A stretch of DNA of 64,000 bases from CAVZRC01 sp963777695 (GTDB taxonomy: Bacteria; Planctomycetota; Planctomycetia; Isosphaerales; Isosphaeraceae): assembly GCA_963777695.1 (NCBI GenBank), contig CAVZRC010000003.1:1860001-1924000 (forward strand), written 5' to 3'. This document shows positions 12,372 through 22,100 of this stretch, piece by piece. Position 1 is the stretch's first letter. The number at the start of each line of letters is the position of its first letter. A model generated the notes under the pieces. That model was not told where the DNA came from. It ran no database searches and worked only from the letters and a program-made list of their open reading frames with translations. The translations under genes were made by a program, and so were the position numbers.

Positions 12372-13686
12372 ATGACCAGCTCACCAGCGTACTACGACCA
12401 GCTATCGGCCGGGGCGATCCATCCCGTCAAGCTCCTGCCCCAGGTGATCTGCCCTCATTGCTGGGAGCGGTTCCCGCCCGAGCAGGCCCTCTGGGTCTCG
12501 GAACACATCGACCTGCTCGGCGATTCCCTCCTGGGACCGGAGCGTCAGCAACGCTTCCTGCCCAGCCGATACACGCTGGAAGGCGACGCCATCGATGCCA
12601 AGGGGATGACCTCGCGGACCGTGGCTTGCCCGCAATGCCACCTGGCGATCCCGCGCTCGATGCTCGAGATGGAGCCCCTGTTCATCTCGATCCTGGGGGC
12701 GCCCGGCAGCGGCAAGTCGTACTTCCTGACGGCGATGACCTGGCAACTCCGCCAGGTGATGCCGGTCCAGTTCAAGGTCGCCTTCACCGACGCGGACCCG
12801 GCCTCGAACAGGGCCCTCAATGACTGCGAGGAGTCGCTGTTCCTCAATCCCGACGAGGCCGCGATCGTCCCCGCTGGGCGGCCTGATCCGCAAGACCGAG
12901 CTCCAGGGCGAGCTCTACGATACGGTGGCCTACGGGCACCAGACGGTCAACTATCCCCGGCCGTTCCTGTTCACCATGCAACCCCAGGACGGGCATCCCG
13001 GCGCCGACGCCGAGCGACTGTCGCGGATCCTCTGCCTGTACGACAACGCCGGCGAGCATTTCCAGCCGGGCCAGGACACGACGGCGAGCCCGGTCACGCG
13101 ACACCTGGCGCGGTCGCAGGCGCTGATGTTCCTCTTCGATCCGACGCAAGACCCTCGCTTCCGCGCCGTCTGCCGAGGCGTCGAGGCGGGCGGGGCCGCC
13201 CAGCGGGCCGCCCGCCTGAGCCGCCAGGAGACGATCCTCAACGAAGCCGCCACCCGCATCCGCCGGCATGCATCCTTATCGCAGAACACCAAGTACGAGC
13301 GCCCCGTGATCATCGTCCTCTCCAAGCTCGACGAGTGGTCGCACTTGCTCGACATCGAAGCCGAGGATCCCTGGCGCACCCAGGGCAACCTGACCGGCGT
13401 CGACGCGGAAAAGATCGAGCGGCGATCGGCCCGCCTGCGGGACATCTTGAGGGCGTATTGTCCGGAGACCGTGGCGGCGGCCGAGACGTTCGCGAAGGAC
13501 ATCACGTATATCGCCGTCAGCTCCCTGGGGAGCGGGGTCGAGCGCGATCCGGCCTCGGGCCAATCGGGCATCCGGCCGAGGAACATCCAGCCCCAGTGGG
13601 TGACCGTCCCCCTGCTCTATTCCCTTTCGCGAGTCTTGCCGGCCCTGGTCCCTCGCCTGATCCGCCGCGCGAAGCCTGCGGGCTGA
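12372..13686 (+). CDS. Zinc-ribbon GTPase of the double-GTPase (DO-GTPase2-like) type, with a +1 frameshift
   Basis: First gene of a four-gene operon. The N-terminus has paired cysteines, CPHC near residue 29 and CPQC near 88, forming a zinc ribbon. A P-loop GAPGSGKS follows near residue 110, a switch/Walker B-like LYDNAGEHF near 220 and an NKxD-like LSKLDEW near 315. This order fits the TRAFAC-like DO-GTPase2 family, which co-occurs with GAP1 proteins, as here. There is no membrane segment, so it should be cytosolic. The frame breaks near 12870: AAIVP continues one frame over as LGGLIRKTEL. One C too many in GTCCCCGCTG explains it. The next gene starts 64 bp downstream. No clear Shine-Dalgarno; the ATG at 12372 is preferred over GTG at 12363. 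Confidence 0.8.
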
Positions 13687-13750
13687 GTCGTCCATTCACC
13701 AGGAAGCAAGATCACGTCCGATGACGCCGGCCACAGCGGGGAGTTGATCG

Positions 13751-16189
13751 ATGAGCCAGGAACTGCACTACACCTCGGTGCCTCGCGGATTGAAGCCCGG
13801 CAGCCGCGGCTTCTGCTCGGTCGCCTGGACTCCCGAGATCCCCGGCCCGCTGGTCGAGCGCCTGGAGGGACTGAGCGGTTACCAGCCGGTCTATCCGCCC
13901 CACGACCCCGCGGCCGTCCGCAACCCGATCAACTTCTCGCACATCCGATTGAGTCTCGGTCCCCGGACGATGAGCGTCCTCTCGCGGATCGGCCCGGCCG
14001 GGCTCGACTACACCGGTCGGGCCAACAAGTATGCCCATCACGTCGTGCTCGAGCCGAACGAGCGGCCCGAAGGCGGACCCGCCTGGCTGCTCAGCCAGCC
14101 CGGATTGCTGCAATCCACCTGGGAGGGCGAGCCGCGCGTCCTGACCGAATCCAGGCCAGTGTTGCGAGGCGACCGGCCCGCCGGCATCGCCCAGACCTGG
14201 CAAGCGCTCACCGGAGATGGCGGATGGGCCGGCATGCTGGCCGAGTCCTTCCTGGCCGACCCGCGCCGCCCTGTCTTCCTGGTCTTCCGGCCCGGAATGG
14301 AGCTGCTCCCCCTGTTCGTCGAGGCCATCGCGCTGTTGCCGACCTCGCGACGCTGGGAGGTCGAGTTCAGCACGTATTTGACCCAGCTCCCGAACGGAGT
14401 CTCTTGCCCCTGGCGCGGCGTGCTCGAGGGCTCGGCCGAGGCCCGGAACGCCGGGCGGTTGCCGAATTCCCTCGTTATCGATCTATGCCGACCGGCCGGA
14501 CGAGTCCAGGGCGGCGCACTCGTCCACCTGGCCCGGACCGGCGAACGTCGCGACGAGCCAACCGCTGGAATCCTCGGAACGGTACCTCTCGGGCCGAGCC
14601 GAGGATCTGTTCCGCCTGCCGCGCGTCCAACCCCGGTCGCCGGTACCCCGCCCCGGATGGTCGCGGCCAGCGTGCCCGAGAATTACGGACTGATCCCGGA
14701 GCTGGCGGCACGCATGGGGTCTCACGGGTCCTTGCATCCAAACAGCAAGAACTCGCTTTCAGGACGTCGCAACCGGAGATGGATCCTGATCAGTGGCGTT
14801 CTTGCGGCCTGTTTGATTCCGCTGTTTGCGGCGGGGATCTTCCTGGGTTTGGGATTTGGTAACAAGCCAGAGGATGGGAGCGCCGACGGCAGGAAAACCG
14901 TTGCTGGGGGCAAGGATACCGCCGGGAGCAATGAACAGAAAGTCGCGCCCGAGACCGACCGATCGCAATCCGAAGACAAGCTTGCGGCGGCCCATAGCGA
15001 TCGGCCGAATGTCGTGACAAACGCGGTAAAGGAGGGCCTACCACCGACAGTGACAAATCCTGATGCAACGGAGCACGAACCCAAGAAGCCTGATACGAAC
15101 AAAGTCGTGATCCAATCACAAACCGGGGCTACCCGACCAATAACTACAAGCCCCAACGAAACCCCGAGGAAGCCACATGTCTTGTTCCTGTCAATTCCAG
15201 AGCCCGAACGGCAAAGCGTGGGAGAAGAAGGGAGTGTCGGGAAGCCCTCGATCTCGTTGGCAGACGATTCCGCTTCCATTGCTCGGATAATGAATTTGGC
15301 GGATTACAAGGCAGTTCCTCCTTCCGGAAGGAGGTTGGGGATACAGATTCAGTCCGCAAGCGAAACTGCTGATCCCACCGACCTGGCGACCTTCATAATT
15401 GATGAAGGTAGACTGACTTTCTCCTGGGGGAAAGAAAATGAAGAACGAAAGGAACTGGCCAGGTCCCTCAGAGACTCCGTCCTCAAGATAGAAACATCAA
15501 AACACGAAGAATTCTACGTGCTTTTGCGCGATCCAGTCGTGGAGGCAAACTCTCCGCCGATTCCGTTGCGGGGCGTCTCCGGAATCGTGTCAGGAGACGG
15601 CAAACGTACCATCCCATTCATCTGGGCCAAGAAGCCCTCCGCCTTCAAAGGCACGAACCTCAGATTGGGCATCCGTCGATGGAGAATCGTGAATCAGCTC
15701 TCGAACGAGGGACCGAAGAGGATCCTCGCGAACGGAGAGGAGGGCGAAGAACTGAAGAAGGAAATCGAAATTGATATCAAGGATGGGGATTGCAAGCTGA
15801 CTGTTCGGATCGACCCCGCCGAACTGCGCAGGAATCGAGTGACCCTCGAAATCATCCCCAAGTTAGTCGAGCCGCATCAACGAAGGAGAGGAGAGCTTTT
15901 CCAACAGTACAAGATTGGCTCGGTCGAGAAATCAGGGCCGCTCGAGGTCCATCAACAACTCGAAGACCTCCAAGCGAGACTCAGCAGAAACCCGAAGGAA
16001 TTTAATGGAATCGAGCTTTCAGGTGAAGACCTTTCTGACCTCAAGAAAGTCGTTTCTAAATCTTTAGTTTACAATTTCAGAGACAACTGTCAGTTGAGTG
16101 AACTGAGTTTGGTGATCAGCCTTCAAATTGACGGCAACCTCACCCTCGACATTGCTCAATTTGGCGAATTCCTTGATAATCGACGCTGA
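13751..16189 (+). CDS. GAP1-N2 domain membrane protein (GTPase-associated protein 1)
   Basis: An 812-residue protein. Residues 1 to about 270 match the GAP1-N2 domain, whose hallmark ELHYTSVPRGLKPGSRGF opens the protein, with GLDYTGRANKYAHHVV and WEVEFSTYLTQLP further on. A transmembrane helix (ILISGVLAACLIPLFAAGIF) spans about residues 344-365, preceded by basic residues, so the GAP1 domain should be cytosolic and the roughly 445-residue C-terminal part extracytoplasmic. That part is rich in Lys and Glu, has no recognised domain, and its DNA (about 14860-16190) is clearly AT-richer than the rest of the operon. GAP1 proteins are known partners of GTPases in predicted signalling or conflict systems. 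Close spacing on both sides (64 and 36 bp) supports an operon. Confidence 0.88.
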   Translation: MSQELHYTSVPRGLKPGSRGFCSVAWTPEIPGPLVERLEGLSGYQPVYPPHDPAAVRNPINFSHIRLSLGPRTMSVLSRIGPAGLDYTGRANKYAHHVVLEPNERPEGGPAWLLSQPGLLQSTWEGEPRVLTESRPVLRGDRPAGIAQTWQALTGDGGWAGMLAESFLADPRRPVFLVFRPGMELLPLFVEAIALLPTSRRWEVEFSTYLTQLPNGVSCPWRGVLEGSAEARNAGRLPNSLVIDLCRPAGRVQGGALVHLARTGERRDEPTAGILGTVPLGPSRGSVPPAARPTPVAGTPPRMVAASVPENYGLIPELAARMGSHGSLHPNSKNSLSGRRNRRWILISGVLAACLIPLFAAGIFLGLGFGNKPEDGSADGRKTVAGGKDTAGSNEQKVAPETDRSQSEDKLAAAHSDRPNVVTNAVKEGLPPTVTNPDATEHEPKKPDTNKVVIQSQTGATRPITTSPNETPRKPHVLFLSIPEPERQSVGEEGSVGKPSISLADDSASIARIMNLADYKAVPPSGRRLGIQIQSASETADPTDLATFIIDEGRLTFSWGKENEERKELARSLRDSVLKIETSKHEEFYVLLRDPVVEANSPPIPLRGVSGIVSGDGKRTIPFIWAKKPSAFKGTNLRLGIRRWRIVNQLSNEGPKRILANGEEGEELKKEIEIDIKDGDCKLTVRIDPAELRRNRVTLEIIPKLVEPHQRRRGELFQQYKIGSVEKSGPLEVHQQLEDLQARLSRNPKEFNGIELSGEDLSDLKKVVSKSLVYNFRDNCQLSELSLVISLQIDGNLTLDIAQFGEFLDNRR

Positions 16190-16225
16190 ACCCTGATCGA
16201 CCTCTTTCTTGCCGAGGCAAGATCC

Positions 16226-19165
16226 ATGCCCGACTACCATCAGATCATCGATCAGATCCGCGGTTCCGTCCAGTCCAGCGACCAGACGCGGAACGAGCGC
16301 ATGGAAACCCTGGCCGCGGCCTATGCCGAGGCGTGCGCCGAGGTGAATCAGCGGCTGGGTCGTTGCCAGTGGCTCTTGCAGCAAGGGCTGCGCTCCGAGG
16401 CGATCCAGCTCGCCGAGGCCCAGCCGAGGCTCCTCGACGCCGTCTCGACGCTCGATTTCCCCGAGCGAGCCGATTGGGACGAGCTGGTCGGCATCTACGC
16501 GATGGCCTCGGCGCCCAAGCTCCTGGTCGAGGCGGCGCGATTCCTCAACGCAGCCTATGCCGAGGAAGAGCCGCTCCTGGACCTGCTCACGACGCATCGC
16601 CGGCTGTCGATGCAACGGGCTCCGCTCCGATCTCGCATCGGGGTCATGCGAAAGCTCGCGGCGCAGGATCCCAACAACCTGATCTGGGTCAACGACCTCC
16701 GGATCTACGAGAAGGCCCGATTCCGGCAGATCCAGGTCGAAGCGGCCGAGGCGGTCCGGCTCAGCGACGGGACTCATACCGGCCGGCTGCTGGCGGAACT
16801 CCAAGGCCAGACGTGGGTCGAGCCGCCCCCGAAAGCCCTGGTCCAGGGGCTGAACCGGGCCGACGCCCAGCTCCGCGGGCACCAGACCCGCGCGGCACTC
16901 GCCGATCTGGGGGTGCGACTCAACGATGCCTTCGCTTCCCACGACCCCATCCGCGGCCGGATCGCCCGCCAGGAATGGATCGACCAGACCGCGGCATCCC
17001 CGCTGGATCCCGGCGACCCGATCTGGAACGATGTCAGTCCGGCGCTGCGATGGCTGGATGACGAGGACCGGCGCGTCGAGTCCGACCGGGCTCATGAAGA
17101 GGCCCTCAACGCCCTGGTCGAGGCCCTCGAGGACCCCGGATTCATCCCCGTCGATCAGCTCGAACGCCTGGGCCATCAGGTCCTCAGCCACGGTCAAGGC
17201 ATGCCCGAATCGCTCCAGATCCGTTATGTCTCCCGTCTCAAGACCGCGGAGACCGCACAGTCGCGGCGGTTCCGTCTGATCGCGATCGCCTCCGCGGCCA
17301 GCCTGATCCTGGCGGGTTCACTGGTCTTCTATCTCGTCAGGAGCAACGTCCGCGCCGGCGAGGCCGCCCAGGCGGCCACCGCCCTGAGCGATATGCTCGA
17401 GCTCGCCCGGCTGGAGCAAGCCACGGAATTCCTCGAGAAACTGGAGAAGGCCGATCCCGGCCTCCTGTCCTATCCCGTCCTGATCGAAGCCCGACAGCGC
17501 TACCAGTTCGCCCATGACAAGGAGATCGAGCGGACCTTGCAGTTCGACGCGGTCCTGCGCCAGGCCGAACAAGCTCCCCTCTCGAAGACCGAGCCGAGTG
17601 GCCTGGAGACCGCCCGGAAACTGGCCAGGCGAGAGACCGAGAAGCAGGCCATCGCCAACCTGATCGAGCGGCGTCGGGCGGCCCTCCAGGCCGAGCGCGA
17701 CAAGCATGCCGTCGTCCTCCGGCCGCGACTCGATACGATCAGTCGGGATGTCCATCAGATCGGCGAACGACTGGAGTCCGGCCTATTCGACAAGATCCTG
17801 GTCATCGACATGATTTCGAACTCGCAACGTGCGCTCAGCGAACTGGCACGCGACGTGGCACTGGCCGATGAGGAGTTGCAAAGCCTCTCCCGGAACCTCG
17901 CCCAGCGGCTCGAGGTGGTCCGTCATCGGTTCGACCAGATCCAGCGACAGGCCGGTCATCTCGAGGAGATTACCGAGGCCGTCGCCTACTCGTCGGCGCG
18001 TCAGCCGGTCAGCTTCGACCGCTTCGCCGGTCATCTCCAGGGCTACATCGAAGCCCATCCCGGCGACGACCGCTCCAAGGCGTTCCAGGAGACCTTGAAC
18101 GAGCGGCCTGTCTGGAAAGCCGTCGAGGCCTGGAACCGATTGGTGGGCGACTGGAAGGAGGACCGCAATGGACTGGCCCCGCAGGAGGCCAAGGTCCAGG
18201 CGGATCTCTCCGCCAGATTTCTCGCCCAGTACCCCGGTTTCCCGTCCTCGGACGACCTGGCCACCTATCGGAAATACGCCGAGGCGATCGCCCGCCGTGC
18301 CCCCGGCGCGGATGGCCCCGTCTCCAGGCTCCAGCGCCTCCTCGCGGACATCCTCGTCAACCACGTCTGGATGATCAGCGTGTCGGACAGGGATCTGAAC
18401 GGCCGGCCCGTCCGATCGAACTATTACGCGACGACTGCCCCGGTCGAGCAGGGCACGCTGCTCCGGTTCGACAGCATCATCGCCTTCAACGGCAAGACGC
18501 TCACGCGGGCCATCGCCAAGGACCGGATCACCTCCTGTGACCTGTCGCCCCAGTCCCGGATCGCGCGCGACTTCAAGCCCCTGCTCGCCGACCCCTCGAA
18601 GCTGGCCCGGTGGGAGACCGTCATGAGCGACCTGATCCAGCGGATCCTGTCCGAGCCCGACATCGATCCGATCCTGCAAGTCGCCCTCCTCAAGAAAGTC
18701 GTCGAGTCGGCCACCGCCGGCAGCGAGCCGCTCCGGAGTGAGATGGAGGCGTTCAAGAGCCAGCTCGAACAGAACCCCCTGGACATCAACGTGACCTGGA
18801 TGAATCCCGAGGGGTCTCGATTCGATCGGACCCGGACCGACGCCGACCGACTCGTCCAGTCGCTGCGCCCGAGGATCCCGGATGCGAAGCGAGTGAATCT
18901 CTTGCTCGCGCAGATCGAGCGGAGTGTCCGCAAGACCTACCGACCCATCGGCTGGCAGGTGAAGGCTCGGGAAGACTGGCGGGTCCGCACCGGCGCGACC
19001 GTCCCCGACCAGGGAGAACTGTGGGTCATCGTCCCCGCGGCGAACCCATTGATGGAATGGCGGAAAGTCGGGTCGATCAAGGGCGGCAAGCCGACGGTCA
19101 ACGCGCGGGATCCCTCGACGCTGGCCGAGGGCCGGCCCGTCTTCGTCATCATGAAATCCCTTTAG
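16226..19165 (+). CDS. Large helical one-TM protein of the GTPase/GAP1 operon
   Basis: A 979-residue protein with no recognised family. The N-terminal 345 residues are alpha-helical and Arg/Glu/Leu-rich. One transmembrane helix (LIAIASAASLILAGSLVFYLV) lies at about 349-370. It is followed by about 250 residues rich in Ala, Glu, Gln and Arg that look coiled-coil (LARRETEKQAIANLIERRRAALQ region), then a more globular C-terminal part. No catalytic motif was found. Spacing of 36 bp before and 30 bp after places it in the same transcript as the GTPase, GAP1 and GYF/trypsin genes. The architecture suggests a transmembrane scaffold or signal transducer; this is inference from topology and context only. 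Confidence 0.75.
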   Translation: MPDYHQIIDQIRGSVQSSDQTRNERMETLAAAYAEACAEVNQRLGRCQWLLQQGLRSEAIQLAEAQPRLLDAVSTLDFPERADWDELVGIYAMASAPKLLVEAARFLNAAYAEEEPLLDLLTTHRRLSMQRAPLRSRIGVMRKLAAQDPNNLIWVNDLRIYEKARFRQIQVEAAEAVRLSDGTHTGRLLAELQGQTWVEPPPKALVQGLNRADAQLRGHQTRAALADLGVRLNDAFASHDPIRGRIARQEWIDQTAASPLDPGDPIWNDVSPALRWLDDEDRRVESDRAHEEALNALVEALEDPGFIPVDQLERLGHQVLSHGQGMPESLQIRYVSRLKTAETAQSRRFRLIAIASAASLILAGSLVFYLVRSNVRAGEAAQAATALSDMLELARLEQATEFLEKLEKADPGLLSYPVLIEARQRYQFAHDKEIERTLQFDAVLRQAEQAPLSKTEPSGLETARKLARRETEKQAIANLIERRRAALQAERDKHAVVLRPRLDTISRDVHQIGERLESGLFDKILVIDMISNSQRALSELARDVALADEELQSLSRNLAQRLEVVRHRFDQIQRQAGHLEEITEAVAYSSARQPVSFDRFAGHLQGYIEAHPGDDRSKAFQETLNERPVWKAVEAWNRLVGDWKEDRNGLAPQEAKVQADLSARFLAQYPGFPSSDDLATYRKYAEAIARRAPGADGPVSRLQRLLADILVNHVWMISVSDRDLNGRPVRSNYYATTAPVEQGTLLRFDSIIAFNGKTLTRAIAKDRITSCDLSPQSRIARDFKPLLADPSKLARWETVMSDLIQRILSEPDIDPILQVALLKKVVESATAGSEPLRSEMEAFKSQLEQNPLDINVTWMNPEGSRFDRTRTDADRLVQSLRPRIPDAKRVNLLLAQIERSVRKTYRPIGWQVKAREDWRVRTGATVPDQGELWVIVPAANPLMEWRKVGSIKGGKPTVNARDPSTLAEGRPVFVIMKSL

Positions 19166-19195
19166 CAAGCGTCCTCACTGAGGTCTCGACCTACC

Positions 19196-20633
19196 ATGTC
19201 AGAGGCATCCGGCGGTTGGTATGTCCGCTCTCGAGGGCGAATCCTCGGCCCATTCGCGCAGGCTCAACTCGAATCCCTGCGCGACCGCGGGCAACTGTCC
19301 CAGTTCCACGAGCTTTCCAGGGACAGGAGGGTCTGGGTGAGCGCGTTGAACCCTCGAAGGGCTCTTCGGCGGCAACCCCGTCGGCGTGCCCGCCAGGGAG
19401 GATCCTGGGATGTCCGCCGCGCCGACGTCGGCGACGACGACGACCCAGGATTGGTTCTACAACGACTCCCAGAGCACCCAGGGACCGGTGGGCGCCGAGC
19501 AGATCCTGACCCTGCTTCGAAGCGGCCGGATCCGGGCGGAAACGCCGATCTGGAGGGAAGGATTCGCGAGCTGGATGACGCTCCGGGAAGTCCCCGAATT
19601 CGCCCACTTGCTTGCTCCGATGTCGGGATCGAACCGAGGCCCCGTTCCCTCCATCAATCCAGGGATCGGCTTCGGCCTCACCCCGCCGTTTCCACCGGCC
19701 GCACGCCCGGGCCGGTCGCGTCTCCTGCTATTTTCCGCCGCCGCCGGAGTCCTCGCCGTGTGCGCCGTCGCGACTGTCGTCCTGGTGATCCGGGCTCGGA
19801 AGGAGGACCCGGGGCTGATCGGAATGGCCCCGGCTCACGGGATCGGCGTGCGTCGGAATTATGTCAACTCGCACATGTCCGGCGACATCGCCCAGGCGAC
19901 CGGGCTGGTCGTCTCCGGAGTCACCATCACGGATCTCAACACGGGTGAAGTCGTCGAGATCCCCGGGAGTCGAGGGACGTGTTTCGCGATCAACTCGCGG
20001 GGCGACCTGCTGACGAACCGGCATGTCGTCGAGGAGTATGTGAAGCTGACGCGGGCCGATGACAAGATCGCGGAACTGGAGAAGACCAAGCACTGGCGCG
20101 TCAAGCCGGAACTCTGGGTCTACTTCGCCAAGGACCGATACGAAGCCAAGGTGATCTTCACCAGCGGGAAATATGACATGGCCGTGCTCAGGGTCGATCG
20201 GGAAGGCCCCTACTTCCGCATCAGCTCCAAGCCGGCGATCAAGCAGGGCGATCGCATCTATGCCCTGGGATTCCCCGCGGCATCTTCCCAGAGCCTGTCC
20301 GTGGAAGGGGCCATGCAGCGCGCGACCCGCAAGGTTAGCGAGAACATCGAGAGCGTGCTCGACGAGTCGGATTTCCGATACAGCATCACCGACGGGATCA
20401 TCAGCCTCGTGCGGAGCGAGGCCGGTTCCGAGTACATCCAGCATAGCGCCGAGATCAGCGGGGGCAATTCGGGAGGCCCGTTGATCTACGATGATGGCAG
20501 CGTGCTGGGGATTAATACGCTCGTGACCTTCAATCAGAAGGAGCCCGGCGTGGGGGTCAAGTACTATGCCCTCACCATCGCCCAGGCGATCGCGGAGCTC
20601 CGGCGGAAGGTGCCCAACCTCCTGACAGATTAG
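19196..20633 (+). CDS. Double-GYF, TM-anchored trypsin-like serine protease, with a +1 frameshift
   Basis: Last gene of the operon. The N-terminus starts a GYF_2-type domain (GGWYVRSRGRILGPF, RRVWVSA), and a second follows (DWFYNDSQSTQGPVGAEQI, WREGFASW). A transmembrane helix lies near residues 173-195, then a trypsin-like domain with His in TNRHVVEE, Asp in KYDMAVLRV and Ser in SGGNSGGPL, all in the right order. The protease should face outward. The two GYF domains are in different frames: WVSAL continues as TLEGLFGG after removing one A from GTTGAACCC near 19350. Without that correction, translation would have to begin near 19410 and would lose GYF1. GYF_2 domains in bacteria bind proline-rich peptides or partner proteins, so the tandem may recruit the protease to the GAP1/GTPase complex (inference). 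Confidence 0.85.
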
Positions 20634-20658
20634 AGCGTGTGATGAACCCCCGGTCTTC

Positions 20659-20710
20659 TGTAGCCGGCCTCTGCGCGGCCGGGGAGGGCGACCCCGGGGT
20701 CACAGACCCC
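20659..20710. repeat. TGTAGCCGG-type palindromic repeat, copy 1 (partial)
   Basis: About 52 bases nearly identical, in reverse orientation, to the element at 52333-52391: the same CTCTGCG, GGAGGGCG and GGGTCACAGACCCC blocks. One terminal CCGGCTACA is missing. It lies 25 bp after the protease stop. The rest of the 20634-20983 gap has no gene and no clear promoter. Confidence 0.75.
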
Positions 20711-20983
20711 GTCGAACATCCGAGCAGAATCTTGACTTGCAGCGCGATGCCCTGAAGCGGCCTGGGTGCGAGAAGCTCATCGAGGACACGGTCATTGGCG
20801 GCAAGCCGTCCCGCAAAACACCGGATGTGCCTCGGCCGAAATGCGACCATTGAGTTCACAAAGACTTATGAACAGTGCAACCGACCCGGGCGAAAGGCGG
20901 CGAAGGTTGACGCGATGCGCCCGTCCAGCCTAGAGTGTTGGGAGGCAACAATGCCGGGATCGTCCAACTGCAGGAGTAGCACG

Positions 20984-22017
20984 ATGACCGCGCCGTACGA
21001 TATGAACCGCCGGGCATTCATCAAGACCACCGCCGCCGCCACTGCCACGGCGGCCGTCGCGCCGTCGGCGCAGGCCCAGGACGCGCCGGCCGACGGCCTG
21101 ATCCACCGCAACGAGCGGAGCGGCATGCACTACCGCAAGCTCGGCCGGACGAATTTCATGTGCAGCCACCTCGTTTTCGGCGGCGGGGCGGCGTTGATCG
21201 GCGGGAAGGCCGTTCGGTTGCTCAACACGGCATTTGATGCGGGCGTGAACTTCTACGATCTCGGCTCCAATGCCTATTACAAAGGTAGCGAGCGCACTTC
21301 GCCCCCTTCCTCGCGGCGCATCGCGGCAAGATCTGGGTCACGTCCAAAGCGCCGTTGCGTCCCATTGACGGCTACGAACCGGGCAAGTCGTTGACCGTCG
21401 AGCAAGGCAGGTTTCTGGCCGATTACTGGACGGGGCTGCTCAATGCGAGCCTCACCGATCTGGGCACCGACTATGTGGACGCCTACTACCTCATGGGCGT
21501 CGGCGAACCGGAGGTCGTCCAATGCGAGCAACTGCATGAGGCCTTCCTCAAGGCGAAACAGGCCGGGAAGGTGGGCCATTGGGGCGTGAGTACCCACAAG
21601 CGGGCGCAGCAAGTGCTCGAGGCCATGATTGGAACGGGCTGGTACGACCTCGCCATGATCGCCATCACCCCCGCCGGGTGGTACGACTGGGATTCGAAGA
21701 GTGTCCTTGCCGGCACGCCGACGATGGTCGAGCTTCAGCCCACACTGCAGCGAGCCCGGGACGCCGGCATCGGTCTCGTCGGTATGAAGGCGGCCCGCTA
21801 CTTATCGTCCCGCGGCGGTAAGGAGTTGGCGAACGCCTTCGACGGGCACTACAGCGACAAGCTGATGCAATCGGGGCTTTCGCCCTGGCAACGGTCCTAC
21901 GCGTTTGTCCTCGCCCACGGCGTCGATGTGGTCAATTCAGACATGCAGAACTTCACCCATTTCAAAGAGAACCTAACAGCCGTTCAGCGCTCGGCGGAGC
22001 TCTTCGTCAGGGCTTGA
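20984..22017 (+). pseudogene. Tat-exported aldo/keto reductase family protein, frameshifted
   Basis: The N-terminus carries a twin-arginine signal (NRRAFIKTT followed by an Ala-rich segment ending AQAQD) and is preceded by GCAGGAG seven bases before the ATG at 20984. The enzyme domain begins at YRKLGRTNF and includes the aldo/keto reductase pattern FDAGVNFYDLGSNAYY, then GLLNASLTDLGTDYVDAYYLMG. The frame is lost near 21298: YKGSER continues in the next frame as FAPFLAAHRGKIWVTSKAP. A one-base deletion in CGCACTTCGCC is the simplest cause. Downstream sequence stays conserved to 22017. It probably reduces a carbonyl compound in the periplasm; substrate unknown. Convergent with the DUF6599-like gene. 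Confidence 0.8.
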
Positions 22018-22043
22018 TCGACGCCGACCGTTTCTTGTCCGCC

Positions 22044-22073
22044 GCGCCGCCTGAGGGTATCCTTCGGCGGCGC
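22044..22073. terminator. Hairpin between convergent genes
   Basis: GCGCCGCC (22044-22051) pairs perfectly with GGCGGCGC (22066-22073). It lies in the 83-bp gap between two converging genes and could stop transcription from both sides, but it has no T-tract. Confidence 0.45.
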
Positions 22074-22100
22074 CCTGCGCACCATAGACGACGCGCCAGG

